A stretch of 64,000 bases of DNA from Trifolium pratense (lineage: Eukaryota > Streptophyta > Magnoliopsida > Fabales > Fabaceae), in NCBI RefSeq assembly GCF_020283565.1, contig NC_060063.1:18852720-18916719 (forward strand), written 5' to 3'. The stretch's first letter is position 1; every line of letters begins with the position of its first letter. A model generated the notes under the pieces. The model saw nothing but the letters and a program-made list of their open reading frames with translations. It did not search any database and was not told the DNA's origin. A program made the translations under genes and the position numbers. Below are positions 20,788 through 31,825 of this stretch, piece by piece.

Positions 20788-21886
20788 TGAAGGTGTGAAA
20801 ACACAAGAAGGGGGGGGGGGGGTTGAAATGTGTTTTAGCTAAGTTAAAACTTTTTCAAGTTCTTAACTTAACTACGTTAGCAGCGGATAAATAACACAAA
20901 CAATAACAAGATAGAGAGAGAGAAAGTACACAAGCAATTTATATTGGTTCCTCTCACAAAACGAGAGTAGTCCAGTCCCCTTGCACTTCCAAGGGATTTC
21001 ACTATAATCATACAAGATTACACCTGCTCAAGCACACAAGCAAGAGACTTCACAACAATGCTCAAGCACACAAGCTTAAGACTTCTTACTTAAGCACACA
21101 AGCTTAAGTTTCCTCAAGTAATAGTAAAGTAAATGAAAGTATACAAATGCTCTTATGAGAACCTAAACGAGAGCAAATACAATGAGTACAAAGTATTTGA
21201 ACTAAGAGTGCAAAAACACTAGATCAGAGGTTCAGAACTTGTATACAGAATTCAGAGTTTGTTCAGCGCGAGTTAAATCCTTGATTATGTTGTTTTTTTA
21301 ATACAACTGATCCTTCTAGTATATATATCACTAGAAAAGAGTCGTTGCAAAAGAACCGTTGAAGTAGATAATCTTTTGTCTTAAAGCAGCTTGTCTTGAT
21401 GCAGTTTGGTTGTATCTAAAACTGAGTAAGAGTTTCAGGTACTTTGACTACTGCAGAGAGGACTTTCCTTATTCAGCTAACAAGTCTGAAAACCCACGTT
21501 CTCAAGAGAGGACAGACAAAATGAGAGTAGCTGTACTGATCAGGCTTGAAAGGTCCTTTTCTTCATTGGTAGAAGAGTTGACTTGCAAAAGGGAATCTTC
21601 ACAGATTACAAGAAGATCTTCAGAGGTTGATGAAGCTTTAGACACTTAAGAAGTTCTGATGACTTCATCATCTGAAGGTTGTAACTTCTGAAGTCCAACA
21701 TCTTCTGAGCGCTTGTGAACTTCTGAATTCACATCTTCTGAGCTTCACTCAGAGCTTATCTGAAGCTAATATCTGCGCACTTTAAAATAAATTTTTAGTC
21801 CTTCCAATTGTTTATTAATACTTTGTTATCATCAAAACCTTTATAGATTTAGGGGCAAACATTTTTAAATCAATTTTGTTCCAACA
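20788..21886 (-). mobile_element. 5' LTR of a SIRE-type copia element (1099 bp)
   Basis: The minus strand begins TGTTGGAACAAAATTG at 21886 and ends TTTTCACACCTTCA at 20788, beside the primer site. A TATA box (ATATATATAC on the minus strand) lies near 21318-21328. A run of 13 G on the plus strand (20810-20822) sits near the U5 end. Tandem words of the AGCACACAAGC kind recur at 21026-21110. It has no partner in the window: the LTR at the other end of this block (9359-10370) is from a different family. Confidence 0.85.
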
Positions 21887-22351
21887 TTAATTACCAATTT
21901 AAGGTTGACTCACGCGCTCATTTATCTATCTTTAATGAGTTTAAGACATCTAAAAGGCATATATATTCATAGGAGTGTATCTGATGGGGTTCCAGATCTG
22001 CAATAGTGATCGGAAGGCCTGATAGAAGTTCAGATACAAATGACTCTTTTTCACCAACCTAAAATAGCAATTACATTGACGGTTATGGATTATATCACAT
22101 CAAATCAAATACATAATATATATGGAAGAATTGTGGGACAAATATTAGTCTCGTTTTATTTTTTGAATTCAAGAGAATGGGAAAGAGAGGAAATTACAGC
22201 CTCGTGCAAGGGCACAAATGAACAAACAGATGCATACGTTAGACCACTTATTAGTAAATATTATTACGCATTTATTATGTAATTAATGGTAGTTATTATA
22301 TTATTAATAATGTGGAATGTTGTTAGTTGGTTAGTTAGTTTGTTAGGGAAT
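21887..22351. other. Stretch without recognisable genes
   Basis: AT-rich DNA between the copia LTR and the CACTA-like end. I see no coding domain, RNA gene or LTR. A GTTAGTTG-type simple repeat lies at about 22319-22345. Confidence 0.5.
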
Positions 22352-24478
22352 ACTACAAGAAAATTGGACAACAGTAAAAGCTTTGATGCTAAACACTAGC
22401 GTCCATGTTGACGCTAATTAGTGTTTACTATAACGGACACTAAAACTGAAGCTAAAATGTGTATCAAATGCGGACGCTAATTAGCATCTACTAGTTATTG
22501 ATGCTAAAATGATACTTTTGAAATCGGTTAAATAATTAACCAATTTAAAACATCTATTTTTTAAAACAAAAATTATGCTTTTCCTCCCTACATATACAAC
22601 GCTTGATTAGATAAACATTTAACTAAAAACAAGAGGCCAAAGTGAAATCATTCAAATCACATTACAAACCACTTTGCAACTTTTAAAGAGTATACAATCA
22701 TCATAATAATTCCAATATACGAGTTGTATTAAATTTGATTTTGAAATTTACATCAATTTGTTATTAGTCATGGGGAATTAATAAGTAACACCATTTCCGG
22801 ATACAAAGATTAAAACATGAACCTATTATATGCATTCTCAGTTGCAAAGTAAAAAAAAAAAAACACAGATCCTAGATACATATAATTACCATGTCAAATA
22901 TAATAGAAAACAAAATTGGCCACTATGGAGCACCGATACAACTCTAACACGAGTAGTTACATTCAATTTGATATATATAATCAACATGAGTCCACACATA
23001 TAATCAACACAATAAAAAGAAATCGGGACTAGGATTCAAGACAGCAACAAGTTTTAACAAGGATCCAAACCAAGATTGAGAAAATAGAAAGGTCTGCCAT
23101 CAACAGATAAATCTAAAATCACGAGAGAGAATTAACCAAACACGATTGTTATTCATGGAAATTAACCAAGAGAGAGAATTAAAAATTAAAAAGAGAACAT
23201 CGGTCATTATAGAAATAATAAAAAGCAATCATCTCAAGTCCAATATCTTACATTTTATTCTTTTCTCAAAAACCAATGCAAATTCATCTAATAAATTTGG
23301 TAATAGGCCATCCATGCTTGTTCGATGCCGAAGGCTACAACCATATCATGGGTCAGAAGAAGAGGACAAAAAGGTCAACTAACAGGTTAAATATGAAGAC
23401 CCTAAATACTAATACTCACCAAGATTACACGATCTCGATATTCATTAATTTGAACGTTTGACTGCACATAATAATCTCCAATCTTAAGGGAACCAAATAT
23501 GAAATGAAATGTCCTTTGTATAAAAAAGACTATACATAGTAAATAAAATATGAACTATTAACAAGTTTAAGAGCTGAGAATCAAAGGATTATGTTTCTAA
23601 TTGAATTTATATCATTGAACCAAGTGCAATTTCAAAATTGATGCTGAAAAGGCTTTAAGACAGGTTGCTCAGTGAAACATTTTAGAACATAGTGAACTAA
23701 TGTGGCAGTTAGATCTTTCTGAGGTTCCCTCTGCTCATTCTTCAAAGTTCAATGGACAAAGATATTCATATATATCTGCATCTTCCCATTGGCAGCACCC
23801 ACACTTGTTCATCATAAAACATCAAATTGACAAAATATGAGCTAACAACCATTAAGAACTTTTATCAAACAGTTTACATGCACACAATAAAACTCAAAAG
23901 TAAGTGAGAATGCTTAACTCAATAAAACTGCCTTCCTCTAACAATTTACCTGCAATCAACAGGCACTTCTTCAATCAACCAGTCCTACAAAGTGCACACA
24001 GAATGCACACATGCAACATTTCAAATCTTTTCAATAACAAATCAGTTCAATCATATGAAGAAGGAAACTCTAAGTAGAGAAATTGATTGAAACCCTAAGT
24101 GGAAATTGAAATTGAGAAATTTGGGGAAGAAAGAGAGAGAAATAGAAGAATGGCCTAAAACCTTTGTTCCTGTGTTGTTTGGGGAAGAACGAGAATTGAA
24201 ATGAAAACCTATACGCCGAATTGGGGCAGCCTGGTTCAGATAGAAAGAGAGTGGAAAAGAGAGAATCACACAAAAGAGAGAATGAAAAATCGAGGGAATT
24301 AGAAAATTGGGGGTACAAAGAGGCGCACTGAATGATAGATGAGGAAAATTAACTCATTAAATTACGGGAGTTTAAAATCCCCGCTAACTTAACATATGGT
24401 TCCCTCAGTACTTACTTTTTAACAGGGGTTATCCTAAACCTCCGCTAACAAACTGCCCATATCCACCTCATTTTTTGT
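22352..24478. mobile_element. CACTA-like non-autonomous DNA, boundaries tentative
   Basis: The left end reads TACTACAAGAAAAT at about 22352, one base off the CACTA terminus. It is followed by subterminal words GACGCTAA, GCGTCC and CGGACGCTAA in both orientations (22400-22485). The right end, ATTTTTTGTAGAGTG at 24464-24478, is similar but not a clean inverted copy, and no 3-bp target duplication is evident. The interior is non-coding to my eye. It contains a copy of the 118-bp repeat (23555) and, near 24060-24330, CT-rich minus-strand DNA like a 5' UTR. It may be two nested elements rather than one. Confidence 0.4.
23555..23672. repeat. 118-bp dispersed repeat, copy 2
   Basis: Near-identical, same-orientation copy of 8798-8915. 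It lies inside the CACTA-like region, which suggests that the 8.8-9.36 kb fragment belongs to the same transposon family. Confidence 0.85.
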
Positions 24479-25339
24479 AGAGTGTCAAAACATATAACAC
24501 GGTACACTATAAAGCTCTTTCTATGGCTTATGACAACCAAAGAAGACCAATAGAAACTTAATTGTCTTAATTGAATACCACTAAATTTATTCGAATTTTA
24601 TAAAAATCTTGATTGAATATCACCTAGATTTATGATGATCAAGATGAGATAATAACAATAATTTATCCTTATTATAAAATATTTCTTGTGTGTGTGTTTT
24701 TTTTTTTTATTGAGTGTATTGTTTTTCTATATTCTTTCTATAATTTTTTTTAAGGTTTTCCTATATGTGCAATTTTGCACATGTTAAAAAGTTCAAAATA
24801 GTAAGTTTTTATTGAAAATTGTGAATTTGTATAATAAATATTTAATCTTTTATATTATAAGCTTGTATACACAAGCAAACCTTAAACCCTAATTTGTTTT
24901 TCATGTTTTCCCTCCATTTTATCTTGCAATTTTTATTAAAAAATAATACAATTTTGTCTTGACTAGGATTTGAACCCGCAACCCTTCAATGCAAAGCAAT
25001 ATTCCAACCACTATGACAAGTATACCAATTATGATTATAATTATGTGCAATAATTGATAAGCACCATCAATTTTAAAAGTATATCATATCAAAAATATTG
25101 TTGACTATATTATTCATCACAAAATATTTTTATGTCTTTTCTGATCAATGATTTTTTTCTACCGGATCATCAATTTAGAGAATAATTATCATGTGGGATT
25201 TGGAAAGTTATTATCATGTGTGATTTGGAAAGTTATTATCAAACTCAATTCTGCTAAATCAATTTTTTTTGCAATACAACCAAACACAACCATAGTAATG
25301 TCACTAATCACATTCATTATTTTGATTTTAACATTGCAG
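24479..25339. other. AT-rich DNA, probable intron or 5' part of the Helitron gene
   Basis: No coding domain seen. It ends in a plausible 3' splice site (ACATTGCAG, 25331-25339) right before the helicase exon, so part of it is probably intron of the Helitron gene. The Rep domain expected upstream of the helicase was not found. A palindromic word (TGTGCAATTTTGCACATG, about 24765-24782) has a near copy at about 63174-63191, beyond the Helitron 3' end. Confidence 0.45.
24959..25020 (-). tRNA. tRNA-like sequence, probably a pseudogene or SINE head
   Basis: The minus strand contains a perfect box B (GGTTCAAATCC, with TTGCG before it as in a T stem) about 30 bases after a box-A-like TAGTGGTTGGA. 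I cannot form a convincing anticodon stem between them, and only a short acceptor stem (TGTC/GACA) is visible. It is therefore more likely a decayed tRNA or tRNA-derived SINE head than a working tRNA gene. Confidence 0.35.
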
Positions 25340-25735
25340 ATCTAATATTAACCGATGATCAATTGATACAATATGCACTAGCAAATATTGAGATGTCTAG
25401 AGCAGACACATCATTAGTTCCTGATATACAAAATAGTTTAATACATGACGAATTGAATTATAACAGACAATCATTAACTGAGGAACATGTTAGATTGATG
25501 TCAACTATGACTTCAGAGCAACGTAAAGTATATGACACAATCATGACAAGAGTTAACGAAAACAAACCTGGTGCGTTTTTTCTTTATGGTTATGGCGGTA
25601 CATGGAAGACATTTATCTGGAGGGCCATGTCAGCCGCATTACGCTCAAAAGGTGAGATAGTTTTAACAGTTGCTTCAAGTGGGATCGCTGCATTGCTTAT
25701 ACCTGGCGGTAGAACAACATATTCAAGGTTTTTTA
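25340..25735 (+). pseudogene. Helitron PIF1-type helicase, first exon fragment
   Basis: From the splice site at 25339 the frame encodes D-L-I-L-T-D-D-Q-L, then the start of a PIF1-like helicase: S-E-Q-R-K-V-Y-D-T-I and a Walker A-like G-Y-G-G-T-W-K-T (about 25592-25615), followed by A-S-S-G-I-A-A-L-L and T-T-Y-S-R-F. The usual Walker A is G-x4-G-K-T/S; here Trp replaces the last glycine, which should abolish ATP binding. The gene is cut by the 34-kb insertion starting at 25736 and continues at 60112, with the reading frame intact across the TTTTA duplication. Confidence 0.9.
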
Positions 25736-27358
25736 TGAAGTAACAATAAATGTCACAAGAAAGGGGGGTTTGAATTGTGACCCTTTTTAAAATTCTTTTA
25801 TGTGAGTTTAAAATAACTCAAGACAATATTTCTTCTAATTGGTTAGTTAACAATTAACAAAGAAATATAGTTAGCAACAATAAAATAAACAATATATAAA
25901 TGAACAAAGTAAATACTGAGTTAGTTGCTGAATAAGTAAATGTTTAAGGCCCAGAGCACTCTGGTATTACTCAGTTAGTTAGTTTAGTATGTTTTAAGGA
26001 TTTTAGAGTCCAAGAGAAAAACACACAAAAGTTATCCTGGTTCACCCAACTTGGGCTAGTCCAGTCCTCACAGTCCTTGTGAGATTGTCCACTATAAATG
26101 CTCAGATCAGAACCTTCTGCTTCGCATCAAAAACTTGATCACAACTGGATCAATACAATCTGCTTTTCTTCACTCGAAAAGACTTTTACACAAATGCTTT
26201 TCTTCACTCGAAAAGACTTTCACTCAACATGCTTTTCTTCACTCGAAAAGACTTTCTCACAAACACTCAATCTAACATGAAAGAAAGACTTGAGAGGGTT
26301 ACAATATTTGTGGGGAATATGGGTTAAATCAACTCAAGTGAGAGATTGATAATAGCAAGCTTTGTCTATTTGTTTTTCACAAATTTATGATATATCTTTG
26401 ATGATTTGCTTTGCTTTTGAAGAGTTTATTACTTGTTGATTTTTACTTCAACTAAGTATATGATTTGATTCTTTTTGCAAACTCTTAATTTTCTCTTCAT
26501 GTAGCTCCAATGTATTTATAGGCAAATAAGACCTTGGAGGAGCGTATGAGAGAGGGATTTGAATTTCAAATCCAACTTGACATGTCACAATGTTGTGCTG
26601 TCTTTTTGCTGTGAATAGTGCGTTATCGTTGCTTCAGTAACATTACCGTTATGGCAATCTGCACTACACTTTTAATCCAATGACAACCACTGCATTTACG
26701 TGGCCCATATATGTCCATAAGAAGGAATCTTTCCTAATTTAGGGTTGGACAACTTGTATGCAAGTGGGAAAAAATATCATGTAATTATTGTACTTTGTTT
26801 TGGTGACTCATTGTCCTTTGTTGTTTCCTTGTCCCCTCTATGTTCCCTTGAAGAGAATGAGGCATGCTACAACTTGGCTTATGGTGTGACTTCACCTTGT
26901 TGGCCAATTTTTGTCCAAGCCATCATTGTATGATGTGGCTTTCATTTGAAATTCAAATCTTCATCAATCATTGATGGAAGCTTCCCTTGTTTGTCCAAAG
27001 GGGCTTTTATTACTTTAGTCCAAAAAGGCTTTATGGCCCATGATTTAATTTATGCCATGTTTGGCATATTCCTTACATATGTGTTTCCTTAAAACACTAC
27101 TACTTTTGATGAGGCAAAGGAATAATATCTTTGTGAAGCACTTCATCATTTAAGTCAAGACCTTTGTTTCTACTCATGCTTGTAATGTTTTGCTTGTCCA
27201 TTAGGTGCTCATCCATAACGTTACCGTTGACAGATGATATCATTATCGTTGAAACATTTCTCACAAAACACATTAGTAGATAACAAGATAATCATAATTA
27301 AAATTAATTAATATGTTTGTTATCTTTAAAACATCAAATAAGGATTTTGTCCTCAACA
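25736..27358 (-). mobile_element. 3' LTR of the split SIRE-type element (1623 bp)
   Basis: The minus strand opens TGTTGAGGACAAAATCC at 27358, right after a polypurine tract, and closes TGTTACTTCA at 25736. It has the same length as the reconstituted 5' LTR. A TATA box (CTATAAATA on the minus strand) lies at 26513-26521. Three tandem units of about 37 bp containing the inverted repeat CTTTTC...GAAAAG lie at 26160-26255. Confidence 0.93.
26160..26255. repeat. Three tandem units with CTTTTC...GAAAAG inverted repeat
   Basis: The word CTTTTCTTCACTCGAAAAGA occurs three times at intervals of about 37-38 bases, upstream of the predicted TATA box on the plus strand and hence in the transcribed part of the LTR. 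Identical copies sit in the 5' LTR at about 50055-50150. Each can form a short stem-loop. Confidence 0.8.
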
Positions 27359-28198
27359 ATCTCCCCCTTTTTGATGATGACAAACATTTAACTTAATTTT
27401 GATTTTGAGTTTTTGATAAAAAGATTTTGATAATCTTTTGCATTTGATTTGTCAATAACTCCCCCTCAATTTAAGCATTCTATTTTCAATAGCAAATTGA
27501 GTTTAAACTTTGATTAAAAATAATATGACAAATTTTAGTAAGTTATTCTTTTACCAAAGTGAATGTTTATGGTTATGATGGTTTTGCTCAAAATTTGAAT
27601 GAGTTTCATATCAGAGTTTTTAAGGATATTTTTCAAAAACATTTGTATGTTTTGATTTAGAGCATTACTTATCCTTTTGGTTGAATATATTTTACCTGCC
27701 TTCAATGCAGAAACATATCATGAATTAAAAACTTAGCATGTTTCAGAGAATCAAACAATATGAAATTTATCACATATTTCAATCATGAATCCTGAAACTG
27801 TCTCTTGACAGAAAAAAAAGAGAACATGATAAAATTTTGAGATATCTCTCAATTGTATAATTTCTCAAAGCATAGCTTTGTTTTCTTGTGATCAAAATGA
27901 TGATTCACAAACCTGCTAATAACATAACATATAAACCATTCATTTCATAGCAGTAGCAAGAGTTTTTTTTATATATGAATTCAAAATAAACTTGCAGATG
28001 CATGCTATCATAGCATAACATATTGGCGCACTAAAACACAAATGCATCACAAAACATAGTTTTTAACATCATAATGCAAAATAAGTAAAACAGAACAATA
28101 ATCAAAGAAAATCAAAAGAGGTGCGCTCCTTTTGTTGTGCTAGCATCTGCAGCTTTCTTCTTTGTTCTTTCTCCCCCTTTGTCACATCAAAAAGTGAT
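27359..28198 (-). other. 3' untranslated region with repeated polypurine tracts
   Basis: No gene here. The purine tract beside the LTR (complement ATCTCCCCCTTTTT at 27359-27372) has further copies at about 27461-27469 and 28169-28178, matching the layout at 10371-11069 in the other SIRE-type block. Confidence 0.7.
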
Positions 28199-30215
28199 CT
28201 AAGGAGCAGGCCTTGATGGTGATGATCCATCAGATGATGATGATGTTGAAGGTTGAGGCATGACATGAGCAGGAATGGGATATGGATTGACTGGAGGTTT
28301 TGGAAGATTGAACTTTTCACAGAAAACATTTGAGATCCAATCCCTCATGATGGAGTTCTCAAGAGTGATATAAGTAAGATGAGAATCAAGAAGTTTCACA
28401 GCTTGGAACAATTTTTTCACATCACTCCTAGTTTTGGAGGTGTTTCTATCAACTTTGGATCTTGGTAATTTTGGTGGAGGCCTAGGTGTAGTGTTTGATG
28501 GTCCAGCATTGAAGTTTGAGATGTTTGGGAGATTCAAAGTGGGTGAAAGGATGGAAATGTTTTGGGTGAAGAAAGATTGAGAAAAAGGGTTCTGAGGTGG
28601 TGAAAAATTAAAAAAGTGACTGTTAAAGCTCTCATTGAACATAGGTGAAAGGTTGAAGCTTGGTGGAGAAGAAAACAATGGAGCACTACTAGTGGATGAG
28701 GAGTTGAGATGGTTTAACACAGAGTCAGGGTCAGGTTGGTTCACAAATTGATTGACTGCTAAGTTTGGAGCAATTTGAGGTTGTGGCTCGGGTTGAGGTG
28801 CAGCTGCAGCTGGTGATTCATTTTGTGGATAGGCTAGAGGGATGTTTAAGTTTATCTCAGCTCTAGGACCTAGCATTTGAGATGAGGATGGAGAATTAAA
28901 AGCCTCATTTTGAGGAATTTCTGTTTCAACAGAATGTGGCACAAATGGTGGATTTGGAATAATTTCATCTTCAACAAAAGGTTCAGGGATTTGTTGAGAT
29001 TGTGCAGTGTCATCATACTGCTCATTTCTCTTTCTCTTGGCTCTAGTGTAAACTTTTATAGGAGCTTGGGAGATAGGTTCATTCTTGAAATGTTTGAGAT
29101 TTTTCAGTGAAAAGTTTTTGCAAAAGGTTGCAGAGGTTTCTCCTTCAATAGGAATTTTGAATTATTCAAGGATTTTGGTTAGGGCCATACCATAGGAAAC
29201 ACAGAATTTTTTGTTGTTTTTGCTAGCTACATCTATCATGAAATTGATTATGATGAAAGGGAGATTTAGCTTTTTCATTTCAAACAGATGATGAATGACC
29301 ATTATTTCATTGTCATCCAGATTTTCATACTTTCCTTGTCTAGGCATAACATTCCCTTGACTCATGATATGAAAAACTTTAGGCAAAAAGTTGAGGTCAG
29401 AGGTTTTTCGTGAGTCTTTTGGAGATTCTAAAGTGAAAATAGGGATCCTAACTTCCTCAAAAGTGGTTTTAGCTAAATTATACCAGTTCTTACCATAAGC
29501 TCTAAAACCATCGTTTGGAATTTTGAAAATGTCAGCAATTATGTCAGGGTTTAGTTCAAACTCTACTCCCTTAACATTGGCTCTAATTGTGCAATTTTCA
29601 CGATCACACTTGGCCTTAAAATAAAAGGCTTGAATTAACCTAGGGTAATAGGTTTCTCTAAGAGATAGAAAAGAGGACCAACCTTGAAAGTCAGTGTAGG
29701 CTTTAATCTCGAGAGGATGTGACTGAAGAGCTTCAAAGTTGAAAAACCGTCCAGGAGCTATTGGCTTGGTTCTCCATTTTTCTTGAAATATTTTTTCTTC
29801 AGCTTCTGATGAAAACAGAGGGGTTTCTTCTTGAAACATAGTATTTAGGGATTTTTTCTTTTCCACTTTCTGTCTTGGTTTAGAGGAAGTTTCACAAACT
29901 TTTTCTTTTCCCTTTTTAGTTTGAGGTTGAGTGGGAATGGTGGAATCTGAATTAGTTTCCTCGCTTGAGGATTTTGATGAAGGGTTTGAGTAGGATTTTG
30001 AAGGAGGAACAAAGGTTTCTTCCTCATCAGTTTCTTCTTCATCTGATGATTCGATATCCACAAAGATTTTTTCAACATTGCTCTGAGTCTTTTGATTAGC
30101 AAAGTTTTCCCTAATTCTTTGAGAGCGACGAGGAGGAGCAGAGAAAGATGGTTTCTTTTTCTTTGTTTTTGGTTTGAGATGTGATGGTGTTTGGTTTTGA
30201 TTTTGAGATGGTTCA
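28199..30215 (-). pseudogene. SIRE env-like protein, main part, interrupted
   Basis: The minus-strand frame runs from the insertion junction at 30215 to 28199, with one in-frame TAA at 29164-29162. Before the stop: Lys-rich basic segments, an acidic patch (S-S-D-E-E-E-T-D-E-E-E), then a domain of the putative plant transposon protein type (L-I-Q-A-F-Y-F-K-A-K, V-K-G-V-E-F-E-L-N-P-D-I-I). After the stop: a Pro/Asn/Ser-rich region, then a short segment K-L-F-Q-A-V-K-L-L-D-S-H-L. The N-terminus lies 14 kb away at 44472-44298, in the same frame across the GTTCA duplication. Function unknown; related to the two modules at 11.0-14.7 kb. Confidence 0.8.
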
Positions 30216-30865
30216 TGTAACACCCAAACCCATTAGTTATATATTTCTACCTTTAGTAAAATCTTTTTCAAAATACGCAACGGAAAATCATATTTAATTT
30301 ATTTATATCGGTTCGAGTATTACACTCCTCTACCAAAATAATACTAATGTAATTAATTAGTAAAAACAGTGTTTATACAATTCTTTGAATCAAATAATGT
30401 ATTTATTGATTATACAAAACAACCTAGACAATAGACTTTATATACAATATAAAACCCTTTCCCGTGTCACAATCAGAGCGGAGCTTCATCGACGACTCGA
30501 CATCGAATACCACAAAACCTGTAAATCTGGACCCCCAACGGTCCAGCACATAACACATAAAAGAGAGTTAGATAACATACTCAAAATATAAGTGTAAGTA
30601 AATGGTACTTAAACACTTCTTCATAAAAACATGCATAATCATACATTATACATATACATCACCATCATTCATGCATATTCATATATCATGCATATACTTC
30701 ATTTATTACATAATCAATCATTCACAAAATACACCAAACATATAGTTTCACGTCGTCTCGGACAATACCAAAACATCAACAAATATCTCATAACTCAATT
30801 ACAAATAGGGATATACATAAAGTTCCTAATGTAATCTAACACCACAAATACATTGTTCAGATTAT

Positions 30866-31043
30866 GGTCATGACGGACCCTGCGTTGTTCATTTTATAGT
30901 CATGACGGACTCTGCGTTGTTCATTTTATAGTCATGACGGACTCTGCGCTGTTCATTTTATAGTCATGACGGACTCTGCGTCGTTCATTTTATAGTCATG
31001 ACGGACTCTGCGTTGTTCATTTTATAGTCATGACGGACTCTGC
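30866..31043. repeat. Six tandem 32-bp units
   Basis: The unit contains GTCATGACGGACTCTGCG followed by TTCATTTTATA, repeated head to tail with one or two base changes. It lies in the part of the LTR transcribed last in element orientation. The same block is present in LTR 2 (36727-36904) and LTR 3 (42588-42765). Confidence 0.93.
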
Positions 31044-31188
31044 GCCTCACATACGGATTAACAATCAACATTTACCAAGTACGTGTCAAACATTATTTAT
31101 CATAAAATGCACACATAATCCCTAATGCAATCTAATGCTTCACATTCATGCTATGTCCTCTAGACACCTCTAATGCATGTGGTACCAT

Positions 31189-31512
31189 CTTCTTTATTAG
31201 AGTATCTCACCTCTAATATCCTTCTTTATCGGATAAATATAATCCGATATCCTTCTTTATTGGAATATCCAATATCACATATATTCATGAATGCATGTAT
31301 ATGTTTTTCATGAATTCACTCACAATCATTTTAATTAGCATTAAGCTCTTCATTTACTAATGTGGAACACTATCCAACATTACTTCTTTATTAAGATAAC
31401 ACTATACCTTAATATCCTTCTTTATCGAATAACATAATTCGATATACTTCTTTATTAGAATAACATAATTCTAATATCCTTCTTTATTAAGTTGATTAAC
31501 ACCTTAATATAC
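31189..31512. repeat. Series of small hairpins with differing paired stems
   Basis: Eight or so units share the spacer CTTCTTTAT and each carries an inverted repeat of different sequence: ATTAGAG/CTCTAAT, ATCGGAT/ATCCGAT, ATTGGA/TCCAAT, AATGTTGGA-like/TCCACATT, ATTAAG/CTTAAT, ATCGAAT/ATTCGAT and ATTAGAAT/ATTCTAAT. Stem bases change between units while pairing is kept. Copies lie at +5861 and +11722, and a shorter homologous series lies in the chromovirus LTRs (52119-52333, 58767-58981). Confidence 0.85.
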
Positions 31513-31679
31513 TTCATTTATACTTCATACATGATTAACAATCATTATAAGCATCAACAAGCATCAACAAGCATTAACAATCATCAACAATCATCAACAA
31601 TCATGTAAGAATAAGACACTGATTCGAAACTACATGCAAAGGAAGATCGCAGATGAAAAACTGGTGCAATCTGCAGTAT

Positions 31680-31825
31680 TTCCGCCTGGGGCGGAAATAT
31701 TTACGCCTGGGGCGGAAGTTTACGCCTGAGGCGGAAATGTTTACGCCTGGGGCGGAAAAACATCTGAAAGGCTGGCTGCTCACTGTTCTGCCGTTTCAGG
31801 CGGAAATTATTGCGTTTTAGGCGGA
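31680..31825. repeat. GGCGGAAA palindromic microrepeats
   Basis: Six or more short units of the form TTTACGCCTGGGGCGGAAAT, each nearly self-complementary (CGCC...GGCG), in an LTR position where the related chromovirus LTR instead carries TTCGCTACCTG / AGCGAAC units (51719-51968). Confidence 0.8.

Noticed and set aside
9359..21886. One simple intact SIRE element
   Set aside because: The two LTRs are not copies of each other and the flanking five bases differ.
24051..24318. Two overlapping minus-strand frames of 72 and 82 aa, Phe/Ser-rich
   Set aside because: Composition reflects CT-rich UTR-like DNA; no motif, and the two frames overlap each other.
30866..31043. CRISPR-like array
   Set aside because: The 32-bp units are directly contiguous without unique spacers and lie in a plant LTR; it is an ordinary tandem repeat.
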